From positions 17,525,943 to 17,589,942 of the forward strand of contig NC_135150.1 in the NCBI RefSeq assembly GCF_050948215.1: a DNA stretch of 64,000 nucleotides. The letters are read 5' to 3'. Positions 1-12,216 of this stretch are shown here, piece after piece (positions within the stretch are counted from its first letter, which is position 1; each line of letters begins with the position of its first letter). The notes beneath the pieces are model-generated. The model did not search any database, had not been told where the DNA came from, and saw only the letters and a program-made list of their open reading frames with translations. A program made the translations under genes and the position numbers. The DNA comes from Halictus rubicundus. Taxonomy: Eukaryota; Arthropoda; Insecta; Hymenoptera; Halictidae.

Positions 1-450
1 ATAGCATTCGTGCTCGCAAAAGAACGAAAACCGCGGCGAAATCATTCTTTCTTTCCGAAATAAGAAGGCAATAAAATGGAACTTCGAGATTTACGATGCG
101 CGCGTAAGGGAAATATCAAATATTAAAGAAAAGATTTTGCACTGTTGATACCGGTTGATTTACTCGTTGTCGGGTTGGCCTGATTTCAAAAATGTTTCGT
201 TCATATTTATTTACATGGAAACGCGATATTATGAAATTGGGTACGCCATTCGGAGGGGGCACGCTGTAATTCATCAAATGAAGTCTCATAAATGCTATCG
301 TTAATTTGATAAATTTTATTCCACGTGGTCGCTATTATCATTTATACTGTATCTCCATCGTGAAATATTTCAACAATTTTGGGAAGAAGAAGCATGAACT
401 CTCTGAATACTATTTTGTGTTTCATGACTTTAGTATGAAATTGAAATCAC

Positions 451-777
451 TGCAGCGAATTCTCTATATATATGTCGCCGAGACGTGGCTAATAAACGTC
501 GCGGAATTATCCCCCCTATCGCGGGGTATGCCCCGTGAGGGTTCATTGTCCTTTTCTACGTTCGGCACTGCATCAAAGAACAGTAGGATCTTCTAGACGG
601 TATTTGTCGCTGCCAGACTGTGACTTTGACATGTAGAGTATAGAACGAACATGTTTACATTCCTCGGCGGCGAGCATCGCTGTCCTTGTCTACGTTCGAC
701 GCGGATCAGTAGTGTCTCCTGGACGATAAACGACACCAAGACGCGTGTTACTGACATATATCGAGAATTCACTGTAC
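451..777 (+). mobile_element. Pogo-like MITE, copy A1
   Basis: The left end reads GCGAATTCTCTATATATATG and the right end ATATATCGAGAATTCACTGTA, an imperfect inverted pair matching seven other loci here. The inner left half carries the family signature GTCGCGGAATTATCCCCC followed by a GC-rich palindrome around 518-540. At about 327 bp it is longer than the 180-200 bp of simple copies, and the extra middle (about 560-710) has diverged partial repeats of family sequence. There is no coding capacity. TA-flanked CAGTG ends resemble pogo/Tigger elements of the Tc1/mariner superfamily; the superfamily assignment is inference from the ends alone. Confidence 0.75.
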
Positions 778-1648
778 ATGGAAAAATCGTAATAAATTCG
801 GAATAAACGTTTCAAACTTTAAGCGTCATTGCAGAATATCATTAAAATAAAACTACGTGTAATTTACGCGATTATATGTTACGATCACAGGTGTGACCTT
901 TCCACGAAAAGTAGTAATTGTCTCGCTGTTTACGAGTTAACGATCGCTCGGCGAGGGGGATCTATAGTACGTGGAGGATCGGATTGGATCGAAAAATATC
1001 AATAAACGGTGGCAGGCAGAGATGGGAGGATCGAGAGCGTGATGGCGAAACGATAAACGGGCCCTGATAATGGCGGACCGGCTTCTTATTGCCGGGCCGC
1101 GGCTCCGGTTGGCTGTTTTTATTGCGCGGCCGGACGCCATTGTTGATTATTAAATACGGCTAATAAATCGCCGCGCCGTTAAAAGAGGGGCCCGGTGCTG
1201 TCGAACCGACAACTTTCTTCTTGCCGTGGTGTTAGGGTAACCGGGCGTTAAGGGGAAGATCGATCGGCGATTACGATCCCGGGGATCCGCGGGTACGGTT
1301 CGGTTCGGTTCGGTTCGGTTCGGTTCGGCGTGGCTGTGGCGTGGCAAGGCGCGGTGCTCGCCGTGGCGTGGCTCTCGGCGTGGTCGTGTTATGGCTGCAC
1401 GTTTCGCAGCTTTACGAGCCTGACCACTTTGTCATCGAGGGCGGCATTGACGTTCCGCGAAACGAGCCGGCAATAATTTATAAGGAGACCGGGGCAGGCC
1501 GGGCGCGATGCGTGGCCGCAATCATCTATGAGAAGAGAGCACCAGAAACGTTTACCAATAGCATGTTTCACGGGGCGCTAATGACACCATGAATATGTAT
1601 ACACGCACCGGGGTGGACGAGAGCGAGAGTGGTTCACTGGCTCTCCCC

Positions 1649-1679
<31 letters not shown>

Positions 1680-1883
1680 CCTATCTCTGCATACAGGGTG
1701 CCCCGGGAATAAACTGCTGGACTCTGGATTGAAGAAGCAACCACACCTCTTTTCATACAAGAAAATCTTAATCGTTTCCACTCGGCGATATTGTTACTGC
1801 AAAACCAAAGATTTCTTCCGACCTAGTATATTTCCATTCTATACGATTTTTTTCAATCTTAGATATGAGTATATCTCGTACAA
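778..1883. other. Unassigned CpG-rich stretch
   Basis: No gene is recognised. From about 930 to 1620 the DNA is CpG-rich and contains a (CGGTT)n run at 1296-1328 and a (CT)n run at 1641-1687. Small ORFs here read through these simple repeats and are not convincing. A 'CAGGGTGCCCCGGG' motif at 1695 resembles the start of dispersed insect repeats, but no partner end was found. Confidence 0.6.
1296..1328. repeat. (CGGTT)n microsatellite
   Basis: Six to seven tandem copies of the pentamer CGGTT. It is not the arthropod telomere repeat TTAGG. Confidence 0.9.
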
Positions 1884-2092
1884 TAGACTGCAGATTGTTA
1901 TGGAATTTTCAATTCTTATAGAGAAATTTTAAGAGAATGGAACGAAATGAAATCCTATTTTTAATGGGAATGGCCTTTGTAGACCCGAAACAAATAAAAA
2001 ACGACTTCTCATACTAAATTCTGTCGAATTTTATGTTGTAGCATTTTTTGAAAATTTCCACGAGCCATAAATGCGTAAAGATCCGCAGTCTA
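1884..2092. mobile_element. TA-bounded MITE, family C, copy C1
   Basis: The left end is TAGACTGCAGATTGTTATGG and the right end GCGTAAAGATCCGCAGTCTA, imperfect inverted repeats about 209 bp apart. The same ends, in the same inverted arrangement and at 178-201 bp spacing, recur at 18.8, 37.2, 47.2 and 53.0 kb. The interior is AT-rich and non-coding. A TA target duplication is implied by the TA...TA boundaries, which fits a Tc1/mariner-derived MITE. Confidence 0.75.
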
Positions 2093-2935
2093 ATGATTTA
2101 CGTTGGAACTACCGATCCCGTTAAATACCAATTTTCTCATTTACAATTGTCGTGAAGATATAGAAATATTTTCTTGAGAAAAATCCTATGAAATCTGAAT
2201 AAATTCAATTCTGTTACTATTACAAAGAAATATCTGGAATAATGCAATTTTTGCATTATTATTTCTCCCTATTATTATTTCTCCTAAGGATTATTTCTCC
2301 CTAAAGTGCACAGAGTCTCCTCTATTACTGCTAATATTCCCCTAATAGTTTCGTTACTACTCTATTTGTCGGTCCCAGGAAAAAAATAGGGGCCACCCAA
2401 TATACGGGCTACAGGAAAATATTTAGACAGTGCTTTTTAATAACCGAAACCTGCACCCACACAAGCGCGCCGTTTACAGGAGTAAAAACGACAAATCGCA
2501 AACGGCCGTGTACATTTGATATTTGCACAAATTACTCATTTCGCTTACATCTCTTTCGATTATTGCACGAAACTCGAGGATCGACGAAAATCTCGTTCCA
2601 GTGATGCTCGATCGACGTGCAAAACATAGTCCAAATATTTATGCGGTGCTCCGCGTTATATCGATCTCGACGGGACCAGCGTGTTTGTTAACCAACAAAC
2701 GATGTGACGGAAATAACCGGCGACATTAGCTTGCGAGATGCTGCTAAATTATTTTCTTGCTGCAACAGAGGGGTGGATTCAGAAAAATGCTTGTTGTTAC
2801 CGTTTTTCGTTCTGGTCAAACTAGTGACGTTTTTAATGGTTCGGGGTACAAAGATAGGTAAATGTGAGAAGTTCATTTATCAACTAAAACTAGAACGGTC
2901 CCATATTTCTCCTGCACTGTCTGAAACCAACATTT
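2093..2935. other. Unassigned AT-rich stretch
   Basis: AT-rich to about 2450, then mixed composition. No convincing ORF, RNA gene or repeat partner was recognised. Confidence 0.5.
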
Positions 2936-3790
2936 CACTTTCACCCCTTTCTCCCCTAAAGCACGCTACCCCTTCGTTCAAAGAAACAGACACATCGAAC
3001 ATTTTATACATTAAGTCGAAATGAAGAGAAATGAGTTACAGAAAGTCACAGAAAGAGGGGACAGGTGAAGTCCTAAACAGAAAACCCCTGTTTCACCCCC
3101 TGCTGTTTTACACAATACTAATTTTTGTTCACAGAAACCGACACACTCGCTCCAAAATTTTGCACATATTGCTACAGAGTTGACATTAAGAAACACGACT
3201 TGCTGAAAATGGCTAAAAGTGAGAAGAGACAAAATCTTGAATAAAAATCTCGGTTTCACCCCCTTCTCTCTTACACAGTACTAATTTTTGTTCACAGGAA
3301 CTTACACACTCGCTCCAAAATTTTGCACAGATGTTGCAGAGTTGAAAAGAAGAAATACGACTTGCTGAAAGTGGCTAGAAGCGAGAACAGGCAAAATCCT
3401 GAACTAAAATGTCTCTTTCATCCCCTTCTCTATTACACGATACTAATTTTTTTTTTCATAGAAACTGACACACTCGCTCCAAGATTTTACACATGTTGCT
3501 ACAAAGTTGAAACGAGGAAATAAGACTTAATGAAAGAGACTAGAAGTGAGAAGGAGTGAAGTCCTGAACCAAATTGTCTCTTTCATCCCCTAGTTTCGCA
3601 CAGAATGCTACCATTTGTTAGAAGTGAGAAGGGCTGAAGCCCTGAACAAAAATGTCTCTTTCATCCCCTAGTTTCGCACAGAATGCTACCATTTGTTGAG
3701 AAAAAGTGGACACATCGACTTCAACGCTTTACGCAGATGACGCACAGTTGAAATGAAGAGAAATGAGTTATAGGAAGTCGCTGGAAGTGA
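2936..3790. repeat. Degenerate ~164-bp tandem repeat array
   Basis: The landmark 'ACACACTCGCTCCAA' with its preceding 'TTCACAGAAAC' recurs near 3127, 3290 and 3454, a period of 163-164 bp. A more diverged copy precedes it near 2976 and another follows near 3698. Within the array a 78-bp sub-unit (starting GAAGTGAGAAGG) is duplicated at 3543 and 3621 with near identity. Each unit alternates a pyrimidine-rich 'TTTCATCCCCT' segment with a purine-rich 'GAAGTGAGAAG' segment. The reading frame is not kept between units, so this is not a protein repeat. Confidence 0.85.
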
Positions 3791-4738
3791 GAGCAGGCGA
3801 GCAAACTGGAGCGACGCAACAATTTTCCGGATCGTGAGGGGAAACGCGTGTATCTGGAACAAGGGAGGTTCTGACCAAACAAGCTTTGGTTAGCGAGTTT
3901 CTGGCCGATTCTGATTTTACGGGAGAAGCACCGAGGGCCGAAGCAATTTTCGCCGCGCCTCTATTTACCCGTGGTCCGTCGCGGCGGAATGCTCGGTCCG
4001 ACAGAGACCGAGTGAGAGGGAGAGAGAGAGAGAGAGAGAGGGAGAGAGCGTGTACAAAGTCGCTCGGTGATTACGTTGTCCAGGCAAAAATCATAATACA
4101 ACATCAAAGACCGGTCGCCGAAGCGGGGCGAAGCTCGCGAGCAACGGGGGCAGCCTTCTGAACTCTGGAAATTAAAGCCGGCGCGAAGCGAACGACACAC
4201 CGTATAGAGAGAGGAACGAAGGGGCTCCGAAGGAGATTAAGGGAGGAGAGCAAGAGAGCAGGGCAGAGCAGAGCGGAGCAGAGCGGAGCGGAGAGCGCCC
4301 GGAGCCTGGGTCCGCAGGACCTGAGGAGAATGACGAGGAAATGGGCGTGTCCTTTCTGCGCCGCTGTAAAACAAACAAGACCCGTTAATGATGCGAGCTG
4401 CTAGTTAGACCAGGACCGGCCAACGAGCACCGGCTTCTCTCCGGTGCCGCTTTGCATAGGAATTCGTTTCACGTCATTCACGTTCATTCTTAATACACCG
4501 CGCGCCGCGCCGCGCCGCGTCGCACCGCCAGAGGGGTGGTTTCTCCGACGGTCTATTCCTAGCCCCCGACGCACCTCGTTTTTCTTTTCCTTTCGTATCG
4601 TGGAGTCTCGGCCCCGATTGTGTGGTCCAGATGTTTCAAGGATCCGGCGCAACGGCGCGGCATACTGAATTATTTCCGTTGAAATTCACTTATTTCGTGA
4701 GACTCGGAACAGGGCTCCGCAACGGCAAGCCGAGATAC

Positions 4739-4777
<39 letters not shown>

Positions 4778-5139
4778 AGAGAACGAGTCCGTCCGTCATA
4801 TTTAATTTGTCGGGGCGGTTATTCGATCCTTTTCAGCCAGTTCCCTCGTCTAACGAAGAGGGCAATTAATATTTTTTTCGAACGGGATTCCTCGAGATCG
4901 CCATTAGAGGTTTTGCGGCGAGATTGTCGGACGGCCAGCTTGAAGTCGGAGGAAATGAAACTGGACAGGATCGCGGGTAAATAGCTACAGAAGTTTATTC
5001 AGGATTCTGAACCGTCGGTATCTGTACAATCGCAATCTGTACGGGTTCTTCTGTGAACTGGTATATAAAAGTCTTGTACGAGTTTCATTGGAATATATAG
5101 CGTTATTATGTCTTAATTATGCTATAAATACCAACTATC
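3791..5139. other. Unassigned GC-rich stretch with AG microsatellites
   Basis: Contains (AG)n at about 4018-4045 and 4742-4774, and a short 10-bp-like repeat (GAGCAGAGCG) at 4256-4300. Overlapping ORFs on both strands are by-products of purine/pyrimidine bias. No exon or RNA gene is recognised. Confidence 0.55.
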
Positions 5140-5870
5140 CAGAAGTGAAGCATCTAGGAAAAGAAGGGGGGAAGTCACTAGGGAGGGGAAGGATCTAGGG
5201 AAGAGTTTAAGGAAGGGGAGGGGTCTAGGGAAGTCACTAGGGAAGAAAAGGATCTGCGGAAGGGTTTAAGGAAGTGACAAGGAAGGGAACGGGTCTAGAG
5301 AAAAGTCACCAGGGAGGGGAAGGATCTAGGAAAGGGTTTAAGGAAGTGACATGGAAGGGGAGAGTCTAGGGAAGTCACCAGGAAGGGAAAAGACCTGGGG
5401 AAGGGTTTAAGGAAGTGACAAGGAAGAGGAGGGTCTAGGGAAGTCACTAGAGAGGGAAAGGATCTACGGAAGGGTTTAAGGAAGTGACAAGGAAGGGGAC
5501 GGGTCTAGGGAACTCACCTGGGTGGGATAAGGTCTACGGAAGGGTTTAAAGAAATGACAAGGAAGGGGAGGGGTCCAGGGGAGTCACTAGGGAGGCAAAG
5601 AATGTAAGGGTTTATGGAAGGGGAGGGGTTCTAGGGAAGTCACTAGGGAAGGAAAGGAACTACGGAAGGGTTCAAGGAAGTGACAAGGAAGAGGACGGGT
5701 CTAGAGAAAAGTCACCAGGGAGGGGAGTCTCTAGGGAAGGGTGTAAGGAAGGGGAGGGGTCTAGGGAAATCACCAAAGAGTGGAAGGATCTAGAGAAGGG
5801 ACTAGGACAAGGAGGGATATGGGGAAATCACCAAGAAAGGAAAAGATCTAGGGAAGGATTTAGAAAGAAT
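5140..5870. repeat. Purine-rich 60-70-bp tandem repeat
   Basis: The phrase GGGTCTAGGGAAGTCACTAG, with variants, recurs about every 60-72 bp: near 5171, 5230, 5305, 5371, 5440, 5511, 5581, 5640, 5712, 5768 and 5825. Intervening sequence is variants of AGGGTTTAAGGAAGTGACA. About eleven diverged copies span 730 bp. The + strand is strikingly rich in A and G, with few C or T. There are no long ORFs. Confidence 0.9.
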
Positions 5871-7462
5871 CTAGGAACCGTCCGGGATCTGGCGACCAGT
5901 TACCCTTGGAAACTTACATCTATCCCTCTGGAGCTACCTGGGCCGGACCCCCGGGATCCCCCTGAGGTCTCAAGAGCCCTGCGGCTCAGGACGAACTGAC
6001 ACTTTCGCCACTGCTGCTCGATTGACATAATCGCATGACTGATAGCGCCGTCACTCGACAGAAGGTTCAGTCATCGACAACAATTTAAAGTTACATCGCA
6101 GACAAAAACAGTCCGCACGGTAGAAAAAAATACACTCCATTTTCATGAACACATTGTCCCCACACTCGGATACAATTTCTCTGACCAGATATCATCCGTA
6201 AACAGAGGGCACTGCAATCAATCCCCAATTTTCAATGATTTTGAACAATGTTCGACGTTTAAAACAGCCCCGATCAAAAGTACCGTCGAAATTCGTCTGT
6301 CATCTCTGACAGACAGATTTTCGTCGGGTTAATGGAAAATAGATGGTCGACCAAATTCGTAATCTAGTTACAACGCCACAAATTCTACGGCGTCCGCGGC
6401 GCAAGCAAACAGCGAACGAAGTAAAAATCAGAATTGCGTTCGATTCCACGGGAAACCATGTCGAAAAATGCGGCGTCGCGCCGCGTTTAACGGTAACGAA
6501 CAGCGTTCGGCGGCCGTGCCATTGTAATTTCCGGCGTTCATCGCGAATTGCTCGAATTAAATTCTCCGGTGGCGGGAGCCGCGTTTTAAAAACCCAATGA
6601 AAAACGAGCGGTGGCAAACCGCGTGTCCGGGAGCGTCGCGACGGGGCCTTCGTGCCGCCGAATTTAAAAGCCGCGCGTAAAAGAAAAATGTTAATTTTAC
6701 GCCATGAACAGAGAGGGTCCACGAATATCTTTCTCATTAACGTCGCGCTGCGGAAACTTTGCCGGGCGACAGTGGGGCGTATCCGAATGCGGCGCCTCGC
6801 CGCCGGTCGGCTCGTTCCATCAAAAGTTATCATTAAAAACGGCCGCGTAAAAGGTAACGGCCGGCGAAAAATCCGCGATAATGCATCCTGCAGGCTAGAA
6901 CGCAACAGTCTCGTTGCAGCCTCCGTAAAAATCGCAAGAACTCCCATGTTCGCCGAAGAATTTCGCTAGCGTTCCCTTATCGCTTACCCTCATCCCTCAT
7001 TGCCCATTAATGGACACACCGGCCCGCAGACCCGTTGTTCACGCAATTAGCCGGACTGGAAGGATGCGCAGCGCGTCGGAACGGTGAATTTGCACGACAG
7101 GGGCCAATGAAACGCATAGCTCGGATTATTACGATCGCCTGCACGGCCTTTGTCTCGCGGAACCCACGGGCAGGCCTCTGCTCGAGCCTCGGCCCACCGG
7201 AGATTTCTGCCAAGACAATTAGCCGGCTAATCTAGTTTCACGAATCTCTAACTAACGAGTCCCGATTCGGCAACGCGCTCCCGCACCACGCTGTTCTCGC
7301 AGCTTCTGCGTTACAATGTTTGCTGTGGCTCTTCCGGATCGCCCGTCCGCTCGTAATTACACCTGAATTATTGCTGCTTCGATGTCAATAGGAAACATCG
7401 ACTCTTTCGTGGCGAAACAGTCTACAAAGACATTTAGTAATGTAGCAACTGTTTTCTTTATG
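5871..7462. other. Unassigned CpG-rich stretch
   Basis: The 6300-7260 block is CpG-rich, with few stops on either strand. Frames 6300-6947 (minus) and 6652-6969 (plus) are both open over the same bases, which points to composition rather than coding. No domain is recognised. Confidence 0.5.
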
Positions 7463-7700
7463 CAGGGTGTTCATTTGAAAACTTTCCAACCGAATACCTC
7501 GAAAAGTATGAACGATATTAAAAAAGTGTAAAACACGTGTCCAAGGATTTCGAGGGGGACAGAGGGGGGCAGTATCAGTTTTTTATTTGGGTGGCGTTTT
7601 CAAGGTCATTCGAAGGTCAACTTTGTTTTTTCAATTGGAAACCTATATTTTTTATTATGGAATCTTATCGTACGTAAAAAGGTTAATCCTTCGAGACCTT
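7463..7700. mobile_element. Possible transposon remnant
   Basis: The stretch begins CAGGGTGTTCATTTGAAAAC and contains TTCAAGGTCATTCGAAGGTC, phrases of the kind found in dispersed insect repeats. No inverted partner or coding remnant was found, so this is a weak call. Confidence 0.3.
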
Positions 7701-7779
7701 TAAGTTGGGACGCAAGAAACGCAGCAACAATTGAGATAAAGCGGAAGACACAGTGTGTAGAAACATGGACCATACTTCC

Positions 7780-8022
7780 TTAACACGTTGACTGCCATGT
7801 CACCCATATGCGGGTGACAGAATTATTTGTTCAGGTTTTAAAATGAATTTTTACGTTAGTATATTCATTGTACCAAATTTCATTAGGAACTGTAAAATGC
7901 GAGAAAGTTGGACGACTACTCAGTATCATACATTTAATCTTTTTCAATTTTTATTTCATTAAATAACTTACTTTGATTTTATGGAATTTTTGAGGTTTCC
8001 AGTTTGGCAGTCAAAGTGTTAA
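7780..8022. mobile_element. TTAA-bounded MITE, family B1, copy B1a
   Basis: The left end TTAACACGTTGACTGCCATG and right end TTTGGCAGTCAAAGTGTTAA are inverted and bounded by TTAA on both sides. The 243-bp interior is AT-rich and non-coding. TTAA target duplication is the hallmark of piggyBac-type transposition, and the short length makes it a non-autonomous MITE. It contains the intact TTAA at 7959-7962 that is occupied in the related copy at 29103-29567. The 13-bp phrase CATGGACCATACT flanks it on both sides (about 7765 and 8039). Confidence 0.85.
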
Positions 8023-10636
8023 GGAAGGAAGGAAGGGCCATGGACCATACTAGACCATAACTCCCGAAGCGTCGGAAAAGGGGTTCGAAGATCGAATGTC
8101 GATTTCGAGGCGCTGTCTGCGGAGCCGTTAGCGTAGAAACTAGATTTAGATGTTCGCAGGCGGGAGCTTAGGTTGAGAAAGTTCTCTGGAATGTCCGTTC
8201 CCGGTGGATCAGATTTTCCCGGGTTTAAGGCCGAGGGTGCGGGACAATTTCGAATCGTCGGAAGGTTCGATACCTACAAAGCGCCATAATCTCGGATTCA
8301 TGAACCCTAATCGAGTCTGGAAGACCTCGTCCTCGCAGACGGCGGTGGAGCGCGACACAGCCGATCAAGGGAACAGCTCCGATCGTCTATTCCCGACGTG
8401 ACAATTAATTTGCAAATTTCGGCGTTGCGGCACGACGACGCGACGTGGTCCCGAAGTTCCGGATCGCTTCTATGCGGTGCAGTTCACCGGCTGCGCTATC
8501 TCTCGTATTAATCTTCGTCATGCGCGAGCCAACGGGCCGTGAACCATCGATACGCGGGATCGGGCTTATCGGTCGCGTCTTATCTGCGAATATTAAGAAG
8601 GCCTCTGCGCCAAAGACTCGTGCACATCTCTCTTTCTCTCTCACACATTCTCTTTCTCTCGTCCCCCATCGTTCCGCACGTCTCTGTTCGATGCACGCAA
8701 CGTAGACGCATATATACACGCGCGGGCGCATGCACGCACACAGCCGGTGCACTCGATTACATAAATTGCCGATCGATTTATGGGTGGAAGCGTTGGCGGG
8801 ACCGGTTAATAACCTGATTTCGAGGATTTACGATACGCTTTCTAATCGGAATTTACTGCTGGAATATGGTAATCGATAAGAAACTATGCTAATAAATAGC
8901 ACTGTGGGCCGACCGGTCGTAATTCGGAGCGGTCACCTGACCGATGCACACCGTTTTCCTGGCTCGTTTAAATTACTTCACCGCCTGCCATCCTTTTCAC
9001 GCGTCATTCTCCGTTCATTTCTCTTTCTCTCTCTCTCTCTTTCTTTGCCCTCTTTTTTCTCCGGCTAATGGATTTATCGTTTATTTACCGCCGCTGAAAT
9101 AACCAGGAGCATTAACAACGTTGAACCAGGCGGACGTTGTATCGCGGAAATACTAAACAATGGCGACAGTGTTCGCTCATCGACATAATTACGCGCGGAC
9201 CGCGTAGTCGCATTGTTCGCCGACGCGCCGATTCATCGGGGGAGAATCGACTTCGACGTCTCGACGGGTCTATTGCACGGACGGAACCGCCTTGTGGCGA
9301 AACGATAAATAATTCCACGGGCATTCGGTGGCTCGTTGGCTCTGAAATCGAAGCTCACCGCAATTTGCCGTCTCCCGGAGCTGTTGTCCGCCTTTCCGCA
9401 CGCCCCTCCCTTCCCCTCCACTCCTCTCCCCCCTCATTTCTTGACAAGACGACCGTGCTGCGGCCGGAAGTCGCGATCAAACGCCGCCCTGTTCCTAATC
9501 GGCGGTGAACTGCTATTCACCGAAATGTACAGGGCGGTACTGCTAATTTCACCACTTTAAACAGCCCGCTTATTGCTGACGATAAATCAAAATGTTGGAG
9601 AACAATAGGACTCCGATTGGAGGAGTAAACAATTTTTTTTTCCTTTGTTGCGGTGGAGCGGTAGGGAAGGCCATGGTCAATTTAACAATCTTTAATAGAA
9701 TTTGTACCTGACGTTCTTTCAGAAAGTTCAAGATAGTGAAATTATTTGATAATGACGTCATGCAACATCTTCAAATCCACGGTGGTTTCCTTGATGAAAC
9801 AATTTTTCCCAAAGCTACAGTTTTCATAAATTTTAAGATCACCGATATTTTTTTGATCAGACTACATTTTCATCATTGTGGTGTAATAGTCACGGCCGAG
9901 ATTCGATCAATGACACCGTGATCTCCATTTCCCCTTCGGTACAAAAAAATTGAAATATAATATTAGCAATGAAATTCCTTCACAGAGTTCAATAAAACGA
10001 CGACAAAAAATCGTACGTTAAACTATTCTAAATATATTAAATTTGTATCAATCTTTTTAATTTTTTCCATACAAAAGAGTTGAGCCAAAGGAAATTTTCC
10101 TATTTCGTTAGTTTATATTCGACTGAAGGATAAAGCCAAATATTTTTTCACAGAAAATGTTTCGACAAAAATGAAACTTGCTATTGAAAACTGTACAATA
10201 TTCACAAAACACAATATTTTGAAAAGAGTCCCGCGTACTTACCTAATAAACTTCACGTACGAACTAAAAATATTTAACTTTCGTTAGATCAAACCAGGAA
10301 ACCGTCCTTCAAATTGCTGCAGTAATAACAAAATTCCAGTCCAGTCATTTCGTTGGAAAAACAAGGAAGGAAAACGCGAATATTCCTAGAAACTTTTGTA
10401 ACAAAGACGGCCTTCGAAATTTTTCCACATTTTTCTTCTTTCATGAAAAACATTCTAAAATATTAACAGTTTAACACGCTCAATAGCCAACCCCTAAAGA
10501 GGTGCTTCAACCTCTAGATCTATGACTTCATTTATAATAAGAAATTCTCAATGACCTTCACCTGACCTTGAGTAATTGCCTAGATTAGAAACAGAAGCAA
10601 CTTTTCTAATGTAGAAAGACCATTGTTCACAAATAT
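8023..10636. other. Unassigned stretch, CpG-rich then AT-rich
   Basis: From 8023 to about 9560 the DNA is CpG-rich with CT microsatellites (8628-8662, 9020-9042). From 9560 to 10636 it becomes AT-rich. No gene, RNA gene or paired repeat end was recognised. ORFs are short and overlap on both strands. Confidence 0.5.
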
Positions 10637-10690
10637 CCTGTGGATTTTTACACGAAATAAAAATTGTCTGCGTCAATTATTACAACCAGG
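10637..10690. mobile_element. Fragment of family C MITE
   Basis: CTGTGGATTTTTACACG followed by AAATAAAAATTGTCTGCGTC matches the left interior of copies C2 (18.8 kb) and C5 (53.0 kb). The right end is not found. Confidence 0.5.
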
Positions 10691-10794
10691 GTGTCAATAA
10701 AAACGTATGTCTTCTCTTAACAACTTCAATAACTTAAAAATAACATAACACCTAGTATCTCATCTACTATTTCCAATATCCTGTGTATCGTTTA

Positions 10795-10939
10795 TTAACA
10801 CTAACCCTACCACGGTCAAAATGACCGGTTTTCTATGTATTTCACAATTATTGAAACTTTGTACGATTTTCATTATAATATGTGCTTAAATAAGGAATTC
10901 AGCTCAGCAATTTCCTATGGAAACGTTTTTAAAGTTTAA
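10795..10939. mobile_element. TTAA-bounded MITE, family B4, copy B4a
   Basis: Starts TTAACACTAACCCTACCACG and ends at TTAA 10936-10939. It contains GTACGATTTTCATTATAATA and TTCAGCAATTTCCTATG-like interior shared with copies at 32.9 and 49.6 kb. The sub-terminal part holds a small palindrome, CGGTCAAAATGACCG. Its terminal TTAA is also the first base group of the next element. Confidence 0.75.
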
Positions 10940-11155
10940 CCCATTTGCGTCACAAGGAAATATGAAAAGAAGGCCTTTATCGCCAAACTTCTTTTTTATT
11001 ATATTTAAGTACAAAAATGACTACAAATAAAAGAACTTCATATTTTCCACTTTCATCTCCAACAACAGCCTCCATTTCTATTTTTTAGCTAACGAATAAT
11101 GATAGTGACCAGGAAAATTGAGCGTATATATACGCTAATGATGCAAATCGGTTAA
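10936..11155. mobile_element. TTAA-bounded MITE, family B3, copy B3a
   Basis: The left end TTAACCCATTTGCGTCACAA and right end CTAATGATGCAAATCGGTTAA-type are inverted, 220 bp apart. The right side carries the self-complementary AGCGTATATATACGCT. The element shares its first TTAA with the end of B4a. Confidence 0.8.
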
Positions 11156-12129
11156 ATAAATTCCATCTTCTCCCTTCTACAAGACGCTTCACTTTTATAC
11201 GTTTCGTGCTCGGTAAAGACGTACGATCCGCAGACTACAAACCTGAAGACAACACTGAAGAAATTGTTCTTTTCAAGGACCGGATTCGAAACGCAGACAA
11301 ACTTGCTCCTCTCGTTCCCGACCTGTCTCGGGTCCCGAGTAAACAATTACGGGGACCCGGGGTCGTTTCTTGATCAGCGTAACCCGGTCGGGCGATGATT
11401 TATGGATCGCGGACGAGGATCGTCCCCGGGCAACAGGAAATAAAGACGAGGCAACACGGGGCCGATATCACGAGCAGTCGTTAATGCTTGCACCGCTGAA
11501 TCCGTGCTACCGCGTCTCCTCCAGATCTGGATCCATTTGTTATTCGAAAGGGCGAGGTCAGAGAGTGGCTGGGAAGAGGAGGGATCGGGGGTGGGGGGAG
11601 GGGGGGGGGTTGCGAGAAGGCAGCAACACGGACAGGACTAATCGCCTCGTCAGGAATGCCTTGGCCGGCCGTGGCGAAATAAAAGCACGGCGGGCCAGGT
11701 GAATCCGCGGCGAGCCAATCGGACGTGGCAAGCCGGGGTTCTGGGGTCCTCGTAAAACCAGTGTTTCCATTGGCCGGGCCGCGGTTTGTAAATTTATCGG
11801 CGGGCCTGGCTCGTCTAATCATTAGAGGGGAGCCAGGGGTCATTTAATGAGGCGCGCCGTAGGTCGAGGAGAGCGATCTCTTTCCTATCTTTCCTACGCT
11901 TTCTTTCTCTTTTCCACGATCCCTTCGCTCTCGATCTCGCGAAATCTTTTTTCACGAGGAACCGCTGTCAACCCTGACAAATTGCGGCCGGACTCTCAGA
12001 CGAGCTGAGAACAGCCGAGAGGCGAGTCCGCGCCGCGCCGCTTTCCAGGAACGGATATTCATAAGGTTTGCGTACGCTCCGTGGAATTTGCGAATTACTT
12101 TTTCGCCGAGCCCGTTGGAACTCGACGGA

Positions 12130-12216
<87 letters not shown>

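Noticed and set aside
1296..1328. Possible telomere-like repeat
   Set aside because: The unit is CGGTT, not the insect TTAGG telomere repeat.
6300..6969. 215-codon minus ORF and 105-codon plus ORF over the same bases
   Set aside because: Open on both strands in CpG-rich, stop-poor DNA; no recognisable motif or family resemblance.
7765..8051. 13-bp CATGGACCATACT repeats as a target duplication of B1a
   Set aside because: They are not adjacent to the element ends, and TTAA already accounts for the target; probably local duplication.
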